From the NCBI GenBank assembly GCA_016648135.1, contig JADDOH010023729.1, positions 124,001 to 188,000 of the forward strand: a stretch of DNA of 64,000 nt, written 5' to 3'. The first letter of the stretch is position 1; each line of letters starts with the position of its first letter. Of the stretch, positions 22,985-34,562 are shown one piece after another. A program made the position numbers and the translations under genes. A model generated the notes under the pieces. The model saw only the letters and a program-made list of their open reading frames with translations. It ran no database searches and was not told where the DNA came from. The stretch is from Agrypnia vestita. Lineage: Eukaryota > Arthropoda > Insecta > Trichoptera > Phryganeidae.

Positions 22985-23060
22985 AGGCGGCGATAGCAAC
23001 ACGCGTTAAGCGGCCGGTTCGAGGTTGCTGGCCCGGGGTTCAAGACCCATCTCCGACTGT
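22985..23060 (+). other. Weak tRNA-like sequence
   Basis: Contains a T-arm-like GGGGTTCAAGACCC preceded by GCGGCCGGTTCGAGGTTGC. No full cloverleaf was found. It may be an old SINE head. Confidence 0.25.
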
Positions 23061-23307
23061 TTAATTTGTTTTTTTCAGCTGTGAACAGGCAAAGAAATTA
23101 TTATGTTAACCAATGAAAATAGATGAAAGAACTCATGTTATGCCGTGAAACAAGTAACAATTGACAACTTGAGAACTCGACAAATCCATTCATTTAATGT
23201 TAGGGGAACCCCCGATAATAGAGTGCGCAGGTGTGTTCAGATACACGGTGCACAGCCTAACCGTAATTTGCGTTGCGTTCAGTTATAAATAGTTTGTTTT
23301 TAATAAT

Positions 23308-23394
23308 TGTGATGATATTCGGCAAATACGAATATTCGGTAAATATCTACTATTCGGCGAATACGAATATTCGTATTCGTATTCGTTGCATCAC
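23308..23394. mobile_element. Very short hAT-like element with CGAATA motifs
   Basis: Right end is TTGCATCACTA, whose complement TAGTGATGCAA resembles the hAT-type ends at 46176 and 52463. The left end TGTGATGATATTCGG is decayed. The interior is almost only CGAATA/TATTCG words. GTTTTTAAT on the left and GTTTTAAT on the right may be a target duplication. Confidence 0.5.
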
Positions 23395-23463
23395 TAGTTT
23401 TAATACTCATCATTGAAGAGATCGAAAGAAGAAGAATTTATAGTATTGTAAATAGAGTAAATA

Positions 23464-23650
23464 TAAATGTATAGCTCGTTAGTCTTGTGGTTAGGACCCA
23501 CGCCTCGTGATCCAAAGGCCGCGGATTCGAACCCCATTCCAGACGAGCAAGTTAGTCCTGCTTTCGTAGAACAAGCGTTTAGCTTAGTTTGAAAATAGTA
23601 AGAATATTAATGTGACAAGTATTCCGTGATATCATCTCTATTTTTTTAAG
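23464..23650 (+). repeat. tRNA-derived SINE, family S1
   Basis: Head ATAGCTCGTTAGTCTTGTGG, B-box GGATTCGAACCCC, then the S1 tail ending GTGACAAGTATTCCGTG and a T/A-rich end. Same family as 8537-8712 and 35937-36112. Confidence 0.8.
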
Positions 23651-24077
23651 AAATAAAATATGATTCATTGATAAAACTTGTGCATTTTTAAAAACATTTT
23701 TTTACCAGTGAATAATGTTACTACCAAACAATTCTATGCCCGTTGTTCTACCATACCATACCATACAAGCGTAGTAGATGTATGGACATAGATACACACG
23801 TCATTTAATGTATGAAGATTATTCATGACAGCTCTTTACATTTATAAATACATGCGTCTCTGTGTTGTCATACGAGCGACGCGCACTTAATGACCGTGAA
23901 TATTACTAATATAATTACTCACCTTAGGTAGGCAAGTACATATTTCATTTGACGATTTCTCCAAATACGCCATGTTTCTAAATTTGCTTAAGCGAAATGT
24001 CAAATGCCAAGTTGTGCCACAAAATAAATATTTTCCTTTGATTGGATGTTCACAGAGCAGCTACTATACATATATAG

Positions 24078-24270
24078 TACAGGGCGTCTCACAGCTAGTA
24101 GCAAAAACTTTCCTGCCTTTATAATGAGTCGAAAATGTTCAGGTAACCATGGCCTAATATCAATAGTTACGGAGATGTGCAATATCAAAGTTTGCATTTC
24201 TGACTTATTTTTTGATGTTCATTATAGTAATTTATATCGATTATAAAAAATCGTTTTATATTCAAAAATC
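24078..24270 (+). repeat. FB left arm only
   Basis: Begins TAGTACAGGGCGTCTCACAG and continues through ATAATGAGTCGAAAATGTTC and GTGCAATATCAAAGTTTGC. The second arm is missing. Confidence 0.65.
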
Positions 24271-24939
24271 ATTCTTTAACTCTCAATGCAGTACTATAAG
24301 CTTGAATATCTATTTTTGCGACGGTTAGTCTCTGATCCCCAACTCACGTGGACGCATTGTATTACACGGGAAAAAATTCTTCGTTAGAAATTCCCGGTAA
24401 AACGAGCCATACAGCAAAACATTCTATGATCCTACTTTCTGCAAATATCGTCATACAATATCGTAGTTTAAAAATATTATACATATAATGCATTAAAAGA
24501 CGAAAAATAATTTACCGAAATTATTTTTACCTTTTAAAATATAAATATATAATATAGCATTAATAAAAACATCTGCCCAGTTATACAATGCATACATAGA
24601 AATTACACGGTATGAAGAATTGGATGTTCAAATCAAGTTAGAAACAATAAATTCATTTTATAAATTTAAAAAAAATCTAACGAATTATCAAGTAACATTA
24701 TAGTTTTATTACTGTGATCAAAATTCACTAGTAATTCATACTGGCTTGCAATGCCTATAAAAAGAGATTGATTATAACTATCCATGCTGTTACTATGCAC
24801 AACTTAATAGATTTGTACATCTAATATCTCGAAAAAATGTGAATTTCCCATAAAGCAAGTGGGAATTTTTTTTTGGGAGTTAATATATTGCTTTATGGAA
24901 TGTAAAATAAAAACTCCGGCCATAAAACATGATATCATT

Positions 24940-25165
24940 AAGGGACTGATACATATGCTTGTTAGTGGCACGTGAGCATGCGCAGTATTGACCTTCTTTA
25001 GCATGGCATGTTACACATTGCTAGTAATGAGCATGCTCATTAGTGGCATGCTCAAAAATCAACCGCCGGTTGATTTATGAGCATGCTAATGTCATTCACC
25101 ACGAGAAGGGGTATCTTTTGAGCATGTGTTTGCTTGCTTATTATGAGCATGCTTATAACATAATC
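24940..25165. repeat. Cluster of GAGCATGC motifs
   Basis: At least seven TGAGCATGY or GCATGCTCA words fall in about 220 bp. Two GCT(T/C)(G/A)TTAGTGGCAYG words and a perfect palindrome AAATCAACCGCCGGTTGATTT split around one base (25057-25077) are also present. It could be a subterminal region of a DNA transposon. No ends were defined. Confidence 0.45.
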
Positions 25166-25689
25166 CGAAAAATTATGAAAAAATAAATTTAAAAAAAAAA
25201 CTTGTCGACAGTAACAACAAAATATGAGACAGTGATAATTAAAAATTTCCACGATTTTCACAATAATTTCCGTAACGTAAACCGATAATTTGTGGAAAAA
25301 TAAATTGAAAAAACCATGTAGATAATAATATAAAATATTCGACTCATCACTAGTAGACAACTAGTATACTGCCCCGTAAGGCGCCCAAGTGCGAGAGAGA
25401 GCTCCATCGGACCTTTCATTATCGTGCTTTACAACCATAGTCGTCAGATGGTTTAGCATAGTAACATAAGATTAATTGTATTTACATTTATAAAATACAT
25501 TTTTAAAAAAACCTTCAGCCGAAGGAACGTCTGGAGAGGCAAGCTGCGGTGGTTGTGTAGCATACATAGGAAGGGTGCAGGGTACATGCACGGCATCACG
25601 AATTGGAAAGGAACAGCGGTAGACTGAGCGGCGTGGAGAAAGTTGCTCGGGGCGGTCAGGGCCCACGTCGGGCTGTTGCGCCATCGAGG

Positions 25690-26645
25690 GCCACGTTTAG
25701 TCGCCATAAGTTACCACTGGAATTCTTTTTACTCCCTTTAACTCGTGGCGTCTGCTTGCTTGCCGTCAACAAAAAATTTGGATCGATTTTTGACCCTTTT
25801 CCTATGATCCAATCGAGCTGAAACTTGGCAAGCAGACTCGTGGCGACGATCAAGAAGATCTATCAAATTTTCGTTAAAAAAAATTAATAATTATAGTATA
25901 ATTTCGGATTTTTAGAAACTTTATTGGTTTTTTTCAAATTAGAATCATTAGAAAAGTTTGATTAGCGACGGCGCGGCGGCCCGATAACGTCGCGGAATAT
26001 TTTCTAAATTTGAATTACTCCGTCGGTGTAATAGGTACATCACTACGAATTTCGAAAATTTACAAAACAATTGGTTCACAGATGACAGCAAAATTGGGTT
26101 TTTTGGGAAAAAATCAAATAATAATTTATTTCTTTTAGATTTCTGCTCTGCTTAGTTTTGAAGAATTCTACATTACTCAAATCTGATTCTGACTAAATCA
26201 TTTGACGCTGGAAATTCATAAGTTACGATATTGATGATGAAAATCTTGACATCTCAAAACATCTGACATTTTAGAAATATATTAAATTTCTGTAAGTTTA
26301 GTGTTATGTTATATGTTTTAATTCGTCTTTAATTATTGTTATATTATACAAAGAAAGGGAGTATAGTAAAAACTTGGTTTTAATGGGTTTCTTTTTTTGT
26401 TGTTTACGTTGCAGTTTACCCGATGACGTAATCAGTCGATGAACTCGGTATTTGATATAATAAACTGTAGATACGTTACAAGCGTGAAATCTCGGCAACT
26501 CAAAAGTAAGGTAATTAATTGCCTTACTTGCATTCGTTATCGAACGGACCTTCTTTGTGATCGGGCGCGACGCTACGCCGAAAAAAAAGTCCCAGGGTAA
26601 AAGGAACAGAGTATCGTACACTATTGTAAGAATGAGTATTTTCAA
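25690..26645 (-). repeat. Long REP-A copy
   Basis: Minus-strand match to 18530-19045, with extra sequence also found at 13015-13410. It holds the unfilled insertion site of MITE copy 3. The core with CGCCACGAG-TCTGCTTG lies at about 25740-25845. Confidence 0.7.
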
Positions 26646-26929
26646 TTTATTAATGCTACATCATGTCCTAAATTTGTCATCAATAGAACTTTTTTATAAT
26701 ATGTGCCTATTTTTATTATTTATATGACTCCGATTACTGCATTATTAATAAAATATATTGTAAAACAATCTGTGCGACTTTTTCTTTAACATTTTTTCAT
26801 ACTATATTGCTATTTTTTGATACTGGAAATGTGCGCACTACATGCAGCGTCGTTTTTGAAGCAATTATATATATTTTTTTAATACTGTAACGAGCTGTGT
26901 AGTAATCGAAAAGAATTATGCGTAAGCAT

Positions 26930-27415
26930 TCTACACCTTTTACACTGAAATTGGAAAATACCAAAAGATTCTGGGATGATCCACATGAATCTCGAAATGA
27001 CTGGGCTGTTCTCACGAGTCGTCGAAACATCTAGAAAGCGTTATCACCTACAAAGGCGCGCGCACGGCGGAGTTGTAAAACACCAGCCACACAGTATTAC
27101 CAACACACGTGCAGATTAATCGAAGCGACAGAAACTAGCGACAATATTGAGCAAAGTACCTAACTGGCGATGAAAATTAGTGCGACTACTTACGTGCGAG
27201 AATTAAACGGAATATTCTAGCAATCGATAATAAAGTGTTTCACAGACGAGTGATTAATTGCGAAATAGTGTGAATTCGAGGGTACTGTGAAATTAAATTC
27301 GTTTTAAGTGACTTTGCCAATTTATTAAAATAATTAATCAAAATATTAATAAATCGCTAATTAATTTCCAGTGTTATCATTTGTCTCTCGTAGCTACATC
27401 CCGTGTCAATATTTC
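26930..27415 (+). repeat. Repeat family D
   Basis: Shares GACTGGGCTGTTCTC, AAACATCTAGAAAGCG, GATTAATTGCGAAATA and GTTATCATTTGTCTCTCGTA with the other family D copies. Non-coding. Confidence 0.5.
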
Positions 27416-27419
27416 TCAT

Positions 27420-28360
27420 TAACTATAAAAAACTAAAAACTTTTAGTTTTTTAAAGCGGGGGGAAGTGGTCAATTCTAAGAATTTGCAAAACACGCGACG
27501 CCTGTGAGACTGCACGTCACTAGTTAAAGGTTAAAAATACACTTTCAAGAACTAAAAATAAATGTCTAAGCCTCCGCCACAATTCAAGATCATTCTTATT
27601 TGGAAGAGAATGCACAACACTAACGTACGTGCTTTAAGAAATGACATAATTTTTTTGAATAATTTATTGTAATCATTATTCGCCTGATTCAGCGGTTCCC
27701 AAACCTGGGCATATAATCTCATTTCGAGTATTTTTCAAACCATGTATGATGAGTGGCGAAATAATCTTCTTCAAAGTATATATCAATAAATCGTGACAGA
27801 AATATACTTCAATGGAATTTATTTTGTACAACCAGCTTTATATACATACTAATAATTAATTAAAGAATGATAAATTAAATAACATGAATGAGGATAATAT
27901 TTAAAAAAATCTTTAGTTTATAAATTTAATTTGCAACGATTGCAATTATATAGGTAAATGGTGTAAAAACTTTGAAATTATAATAAAGGAGCACTTTAGA
28001 TGTTTAAATAGAAATAAGTAAGTATTCTGAATTATCTAAACATTTTTTTGAAAGTGAACAATTTTTTTATATTAAGAATGGTTTATAAATTTTACATAAA
28101 AATTAAATAAGATTACAGTTAGATAAATTAAATACTTCTTCTTCTTTCCTGGCGTTTTACCCCTATCTATGGGGTGTTCTTGCGACAAGTGTATTTCTTC
28201 GTTGGCAATGGGTGTGATGGTTGCGTTTTTCTCTCTTATATTTTAGAAATTGAAATTGAAATTGTATACAATTCATTTTATTTGTATATAGGATAAACAT
28301 TATTCTGTGTGGATGATTCAATTCTATTAGTAATGGAAAAGACAAATTAAATATTATAAA
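27420..28360. other. AT-rich stretch, nothing recognised
   Basis: No gene or shared repeat was identified. Confidence 0.4.
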
Positions 28361-28364
28361 TGAC

Positions 28365-28668
28365 GGGCATGAAAGCGAAGGCGGCAATATCCAAAAAATA
28401 AAAATAAAATCTTTTGAATGCGTTCACCGAAGATTACTAATTTAGAATGTACTGAATTCTTGATTTTATTTGTCTATCCCTTTCAAAATTATGTTTCCTA
28501 TAAATTTATAGACTATATTTCCTATAAAAAATCGAATTCAGTACATTTTATGTTAGTGATCATCGATTACCTCAATTTTTTGCATTAATCGCGTTCATTC
28601 GATTCATTAAATTTTTCGATATTGTTCATTCAATTTTTTTGGATATTGCTGTCTTTGCTTTTATTCCC
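28365..28668 (+). mobile_element. MITE family M3, complete copy
   Basis: Inverted ends GGGCATGAAAGCGAAGGCGG and the complement of GCTGTCTTTGCTTTTATTCC, with GCAATATCC / GGATATTGC just inside. The core is shared with 1-112, 11011-11240 and 29390-29575. Confidence 0.7.
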
Positions 28669-28800
28669 TTCAAATAGCAAAATCCATTTTTCAAATAGTC
28701 ACCTTTTTACACATTAGTTCTCAATTAGTTATTAAACTTCCATATATTTATTTCTTGTTTTTGTTTTAAAGAGTTAAGGTTGTTATTACGGTCGTTAGAC

Positions 28801-28936
28801 ATATTTAACTGTTACTGGTTGCGGATATTTTATACGAACCGTATGTTTTTCCGAGAAACGATTCTCGACGTTTCGTTGAATGCTTATTCAACGTCATCAG
28901 GAGGACGACCTTTACCCGCGGAGGTAGAGGGCGGGC
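28801..28936 (-). repeat. PLE tail with hammerhead-like fold, inverted copy
   Basis: Reverse complement of 20600-20743, with CTGATGA, the hairpin GTTGA-ATAAGCAT-TCAAC and GAAAC intact. Only one of the two inverted ends is kept. Confidence 0.7.
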
Positions 28937-28984
28937 TTGTTTTTGTTTGTGTGTTCTTCCGATACTTAATTTTTTTTACACGTT

Positions 28985-29035
28985 GTATCCCGATGAAGGG
29001 ACCATTGTCCCCCGAATCATGTTGACAATTCAACA
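28985..29035 (+). repeat. Second hammerhead-like motif
   Basis: CCCGATGAA followed by a hairpin GGGAC-CATT-GTCCC and CGAATCATGTTGAC. This is the same CTGATGA-hairpin-GAAAC layout in decayed form, from a different PLE-like family. It lies 50 bp from the previous copy. Confidence 0.5.
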
Positions 29036-29389
29036 AATAATATTGTTTACAAATCGTTTTATTTTAATTTTATAAAGTCGTATTTTTTTTTTGAAAATTA
29101 AAATCTTCTCCAGCGGTTTGAGAACCGCCGATCTCTTTAATTTTACGCGAGTGTTGCATATGTGCATGAAACGCGTTGTCTGTTGCGTAATGGTTGCGCG
29201 ATAATCCAAATTACTTGGCACAGGTCAGACAGACATTGGAACCTTAAGTGCGCATCGGACGTGTCAAGTTTTATCGGCAGTCGTAAAGTATTCATTCGAC
29301 AGACGTCAAACGCAGATAGGCGTCAGTATAATTTATTGTAAAAGGAAATACTTAACGTTTAGTTTCTTGAAACACGTGAGTTAAAGCTC

Positions 29390-29575
29390 AGACGAAGGTC
29401 ACCGAGGATTACTAATTTAAAATGTATTGAATTCTAGATTTTATGTATCTATCCCTTCCAAAATCATGTTTCTTATAAATTTTTATGTTATGTTTCCTAA
29501 AAAGTCTCGAATTCATTACATTATAAATAGTATTTTTTTTGTTGTTGATATTGCTGTCTTTGCTTTCATACCCCA
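29390..29575 (+). repeat. MITE M3 fragment
   Basis: Core GTCACCGAGGATTACTAATT through CTCGAATTCATTACATT to the right end GATATTGCTGTCTTTGCTTTC. The left end is missing. Confidence 0.6.
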
Positions 29576-29579
29576 CAAA

Positions 29580-30140
29580 TAAGATAAAAACCTTGAAAAT
29601 TGAACATCGATTTTTTTATCATTTTCTTTTATCTTTTACTTATATTGAAACGAATGGATTTTTCCTCCCTTTCTTTTAACTCGTAGCGTCTGCTTGCTTG
29701 CTTGTCTGACGAAAAAACTTTGGATCGATTTTTAACCCTTTTCCCGTGATCCAATCGAGCTGAAACTTTGCAAGCAGACTCGCGGCAACGATAAAAATGA
29801 TCTAACAAATTTTCGTTAAATTTTTTAAAATAAATATTGTATAATTTTGGATTTTTTGAAATTTTAATGGTTTTTTTCAAATTGGAATCAATACAAATGA
29901 ATAATTAGCCCGACACGTGTATAAGCACGAAACCTGATTCAATGAGAAAGAGAGTATAATAAAAACTTGGTTTTTATGGGTTAGCTTTTTCATAATCGAA
30001 AGAAAGTTAAAAAAATGCACATTTTGATATTGCATATTTCCATAACTATTGGGTCATGGTTGCTTGAACATTTTCGACTCACAATCGAGGCAGCAACCTG
30101 TAAAGTATTGTGGACTAACTCTGTTTCACCCTGTATACCT
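29580..30140. mobile_element. FB copy split by a REP-A insertion
   Basis: FB sequence (TATTGAAACGAATGGATTTTTC) is interrupted at 29662 by inverted REP-A, which runs to about 29972. FB resumes with CATAATCGAAAG and runs to TTTCACCCTGTATAC. TTTTTC on both sides of REP-A may be its target duplication. Confidence 0.6.
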
Positions 30141-30468
30141 GAATATTGAACTCCGTTTAAAAAGCAACATTGTTGTCGTATCTCAATTCGATATTCTACT
30201 CAAACTTTTGATTTTAATGATGCCTTGTAATGTATTATTTATCATCATAAAAGTATGTGTACAAATTACCATCAATTTGTACATACTTTTAACTAGTGCG
30301 TTAAATATTAAATACCGAGAACTTGATCGCTTTTTATTCTTTTGTCAAAATAACTTTACAAGTTAACTTTTGTAAATAATCACTCGATAAACTCCCGTCA
30401 CGCAAAGGGGAGGTGACCATGGATACCTACTTTATTTCTGAAATAATACGGTGTCGTAAATAATAAAT

Positions 30469-30604
30469 GTGACAGTTCATCGGATGGGATTACTACGAGG
30501 AATAGTGGGAGTTACCAGAAGGGACAGAATCAGAAATACTCAAATAAGAGATTTTCTCGAAGTAGAACCCTTATTGGCGTTTATCGAGAAATCACACTTG
30601 GGAC
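30469..30604 (+). pseudogene. Non-LTR retrotransposon fragment (RT C-terminal region)
   Basis: Open frame MGLLRGIVGVTRRDRIRNTQ, then IRDFLEVEPLLAFIEKS, matches the region after the reverse transcriptase in RTE/Rex-like LINEs (RRVAGVTxxDRxRNxxIR). It is cut by the hAT-like element at 30605. Confidence 0.65.
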
Positions 30605-31129
30605 TAGGGAATGCCATCCCGATTCCGCGAGATCGGGATCCCACGAGATCTCGAGGCAATTTACGAGATCAATCCCGAACCGAAAAATCGGACGAGATTA
30701 TCGGGATTGATCAGCTTTTTTTATGTTTAATTGTACATGTCTATAGAGCTATTAGTAAGTACTTAAAACTTATGTTCATGTCACACACAAATAATGAAAA
30801 TAGCTTTGAATAATATTTGCTGTATTTTATCAACCTAACATAGTAATAAAAACTACTACTAGTTAGTAGTTTTTACTCTACAAAATTGACTGATTGATGT
30901 TTGGAAAAACGCCTACAAAAACTTTAATGTATTGATCGATAATGTGCATTTTATTAAAATTGCTGATATAAAAATGCAAGGCATTGTCGTTAATTGCTAT
31001 TCAGCTCTATAAACAAAAAAAAAACGCAAGAGTATTCGGGATCCCGATCCGTAGGGAACCCACGGGATTGGAAATTCGAATCTCGAGGGATCCCTAAAGG
31101 ACAATCCCGACTCGGGATTGCATTCCCTA
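30605..31129. mobile_element. hAT-like non-autonomous element
   Basis: Ends TAGGGAATGCCATCCCGA and the complement of GGGATTGCATTCCCTA. Flanking octamers are CTTGGGAC and GTTAGGAC (6 of 8 match). The subterminal regions are dense in CGGGAT/ATCCCG words. No transposase. Confidence 0.65.
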
Positions 31130-31169
31130 GTTAGGACATATTCATACATATATAAAAAATTCTATTTTC

Positions 31170-31430
31170 AATTTTTTTCAAGGTTTTTATCATTTTATTC
31201 GACTTGTATTAAATCGAGTGAATTTTCATAATCGATATAAGTTACGGTAATGATAGTTCATCTTTTTGCAAAAAATAAGTCAGAAATATTGGAAAAAATG
31301 CAATATTGCATATCTCCATAGCTATTCATATATGGTCATGGTTGCGTGGACATTTTCGACTCATTATCAAGGCAAGAATCCTCCTACCGAATCCGAAGAA
31401 GGCTACCAGCTGACACGCCCTGTATGTTAC
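31170..31430 (+). repeat. FB right arm, altered end
   Basis: FB core (TTTTGCAAAAAATAAGTCAG, TTTTCGACTCATTATCAAGG) followed by an unusual end CTGACACGCCCTGTATGTT. Confidence 0.55.
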
Positions 31431-31440
31431 AAATTTGAAC

Positions 31441-31677
31441 TCAAACCAGCCAAATTGCCTGTTCTAAGGCATACCGTTCAGATAATAAGCAGTGCATTTT
31501 AGTATCCTCTTTCGGTCGGCAGTCTCTGTTCATGATGTTGCGGTCGATCTGGTAGTTAACCTTCCCAGGAAGATCTGGGAAGCTTGGAGGGTATAAGCAT
31601 CCGAAGCAGAGTTCTTCAAAGTTCATAACGAATATTTTAAGGGTTAGAAACAACTGCTGAGTGTGTGCACCACACAA
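31441..31677 (-). CDS. Candidate small gene or exon, unrecognised
   Basis: The minus-strand frame encodes about 78 residues: MCGAHTQQLFLTLKIF, then the second Met at VMNFEELCFGCLYPPSFPDL, PGKVNYQIDRNIMNRDCRPK, and on to a stop at 31441. The codons around NYQIDRNIMNRDC end mostly in C or G, unlike the AT-rich surroundings, which is the main reason to suspect coding. TATAAGG lies upstream on the same strand at 31704-31710, with CAGTCAGTC after it. The spacing is short for a TATA/Inr pair. Five cysteines are present and no signal peptide is obvious. It could be part of a spliced gene or chance. Confidence 0.28.
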   Translation of the reverse strand: MCGAHTQQLFLTLKIFVMNFEELCFGCLYPPSFPDLPGKVNYQIDRNIMNRDCRPKEDTKMHCLLSERYALEQAIWLV

Positions 31678-31869
31678 AACGGTTGTCAGAAGACTGACTG
31701 GACCCTTATATCTTTGGTGAAAGCTAAAACTCGTTTGTCCTGCTCACTCGTAGATGATAAATGCGAACAATAGATTCTACCTACCCGTGCCGGAAGTTAT
31801 TTATGACTCCTGATAATATTGGTGAAAGTTTCATATCTTAACCTTTCCCATACGTGTATAAGTATCAGT

Positions 31870-32493
31870 CAGTGGCGTGCAATGACTATATATCTATATT
31901 AAAAAGATATATATACGCATATACCTATAAGCGTTTTTTAACTGTATATAATGAACTATTTTGAGTAACTTCAATCCACAAAAATAACTGCACTATAAAA
32001 GAAGTATTGTAAGCAAGATTTCTTAAATAAATAAATATTTTATATATAGGTACAGTAGCCGTAGTGCCGTAGCCTTCCCCCCACTACGCCGTATTTTACG
32101 GCGTAGTGGGGGGAAGTTTGCGCATGTACCATTCCACCAAAGAGACCCAAATTTCCCCGAATTTGTAAAAAATATCATTTCTGCAATGACGTGCGCGTAG
32201 TTCTCACCTGGCATAGGACCTTTCGATGAAGCACGCTATTCCATGAAAAATTTACTTGTGAATTACAAAAAACTCGCAGACATAGATCTAAGTAAAGATA
32301 CACGGTTCAGGACGAGTTTTTTCTCAAGTTAGGTACAGATAAGTCGGAAATAAAACTTCTAGCCGTAGGACGAATTACGGCTAGAATTTTAAATCAACTT
32401 TTTCTTAAGATAAGGATTATTTAATTAATATTTTGTTTCTCAGAATCTTTACTAATGCACAGCTTTTTTGCTTGTATGCGCTGCACGCCACTG
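31870..32493. mobile_element. hAT-type non-autonomous element, copy 1
   Basis: Inverted ends CAGTGGCGTGCA on both sides, flanked by GTATCAGT and GTATCAAT (7 of 8). It is homologous to 58440-59253 through AATGAACTATTTTGAGTA and CTTTTTTGCTTGTATGCG. The interior differs from copy 2 by carrying the hairpin at 32074-32116. Confidence 0.85.
32074..32116. repeat. Perfect 20-bp hairpin inside hAT-type element
   Basis: Stem 32074-32093 pairs perfectly with 32097-32116 around a TTT loop. It includes six C against six G and TACGGCGTAGTG. It is absent from the homologous element at 58440. Confidence 0.85.
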
Positions 32494-33221
32494 GTATCAA
32501 TGTATATGTAGACTTTTTTCTCAAAAACTTTTGAAATTTTATTTTGTTCATTAATCAGAAGGGCACTGGAATTTGGCTCCGTAATTTGGAACCCCCAATA
32601 TCAAGTACATATAAATAACATTGAACGTATTCAGCGTAAATTCCTAAAGCGATTGACCTACCATCTTCTCTACCGTCTCTAGCTTCTAGTCGCAAATACC
32701 TAGATAAAGTCAAATTAAGAACAATCACATAAATGAAACTGTAAAATTGTTAGATCTATCAAATTGACTTGTCGATGTTTTCGTTTTACTTAATAACAAT
32801 TTTGAAAACGGAACGAAAAAAATGGAGATCAGCTATCGGATAGGAAGTTACGGACGGACATTCGAAATTATTATTTTTGCGGATATCATGTTACTCAAAA
32901 GTTATCTCAATCACCGCGAAATTATACGAAAAATACGAAAATGTCGGGAAGATCGCGAAGTCAGAAATAGATACCTAATAAAAAAAATGTTTTGGGGTAT
33001 TACCCCACTCCGGCCTCCGATCCAATTTTCGAACCTCCGGCAACGGAAGGTTAATGCGAAAGAATCCAGGTAAATCATTGTTCAGCGTGGGAACCTCGTG
33101 ATTCGAGTGATCTCGACAGTGCTCGACTTTATTAATTATTTATTTCAAACGGATTAGCAAAACAACGTGTGTTTTTATCGTGTGCCACTGCCCTATTAAA
33201 ACTTGTATACTTTGTTTAAAG

Positions 33222-33793
33222 CAGGGTTCGAAAAAATGCTATTTTTATAATAAAAATAAAAAAATCGGATTTTTTATATATATCCATATATATCAAAAAT
33301 TGGACATATATACAAAACTTTTTTTTCTCCTTTTTTGCATACGTCGATTGATACAATCGAAATTATTAGGATTTTTTTTTGTAATGAATTATTATTTATT
33401 AAATAAATGAATTGCATACTGAAAAAAGCTTATATATGCAATTATTAAATATATAAGTTATAAAAGTTGCTCTTTCTAATGTTGTGTTATTAGTATTTGT
33501 TTCTTTGTGTGAAATAAAAAATTTAAATGGACAAAATAAAATAAAAATTAATTGTAGCACTTTTTAAAATACAACTAGCGCTATCTAGAAACAACCACAG
33601 ATATAAAAAAACGTGTAGCCCTTTTTTTAACGCAGATATTAAAAAAATAACCTGTAGCACTTTTTAAAAACATCTAGCGCCATCTATTAACGACCGCGGA
33701 AAGTTTTTTTGGATACATATCAAAGATAAAAATCAAGCCATAAATATCGTGATATGTACCATGATATCCGCGGATATATATCCTCGAACCCTG
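33222..33793. mobile_element. hAT-type non-autonomous element, exact target duplication
   Basis: Ends CAGGGTTCGA / TCGAACCCTG flanked by GTTTAAAG on both sides (33214-33221 and 33794-33801), an exact 8-bp duplication. The subterminal regions carry GATATATATCC words. No transposase is encoded. Confidence 0.9.
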
Positions 33794-34194
33794 GTTTAAA
33801 GCAATACTTTTTAAGCCACGATCCGATAATTCTTCGATCAGGCTTCAAGGTCATCGCAGTACGTACTTTGAAACGAAACCAGAGACCTCTGTGTTAACCG
33901 TCTGTCGAAAAGAGGAAAATGCGCGAAAGAGACAACGACGGACTGCAAACAGTTGACCTGTGAGTGCAAAAGAGACGTCGACAGTTCCGTCGCATTTGTA
34001 ATCGTTCTTGGTTTTTTTTAATTTGACATTTACCCAAGGAGTTCATTTAATATTTGTATTTAAAAAAAATGTGTTGTATATTTATTTATCCTGACGATCG
34101 ATAATGTTCCGGCTGTATCAACTGTGAAATCAGGAATGACAATTTATGCAGTGCTTGAAAGATATTTGGACAGACTACAGTCAAGAATTATAAG

Positions 34195-34562
34195 GAGAAA
34201 ATGTCGCCTGTGTTACCCGCCGGGTCCTAAGGAATAAGTTTGCAAATTTTTTGAGTCCGATCGGTCGAACGGTACAGATTTGCATTGAAAATATATCAGG
34301 GGGAAGGGGAAAATGTCGCTTATGTTAGTCGTCGGGTCCTAAGGAATAAGTTTGCAAATTTTTTGAGTCCGGTCGGTCGAACGGTACAGATTTGCATTGA
34401 AAATATATCTTGTGGAGAGGCAGGGATAAAAGGGGAGGGGGGAAATGTCGCCTATGTTACCCGCCGGGTCCTAAAGCATAAGTATGCAAAATTTGAATCG
34501 GACAAATGGTATAGATTCGTATAAAGAACAGACAGACAGACATTGAGTTATATAAGTATAGA
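34195..34562 (-). repeat. Helitron-like end with three tandem units
   Basis: Three units of 112-132 bp start with AATGTCGCC or AATGTCGCT at 34199, 34311 and 34443 and share CGCCGGGTCCTAAGGAATAA. They are followed by a GACAGACAGACA tract and GTATAGA at 34555-34562. The complement, TCTATACTTATATAACTC, resembles the 5' ends of the Helitrons at 10034 and 48595. The CTAG end was not found. Confidence 0.6.

Noticed and set aside
25603..25853. Protein-like frame through REP-A (KFQLDWI-type)
   Set aside because: The frame is shifted or stopped in other copies, and nothing points to protein-level selection.
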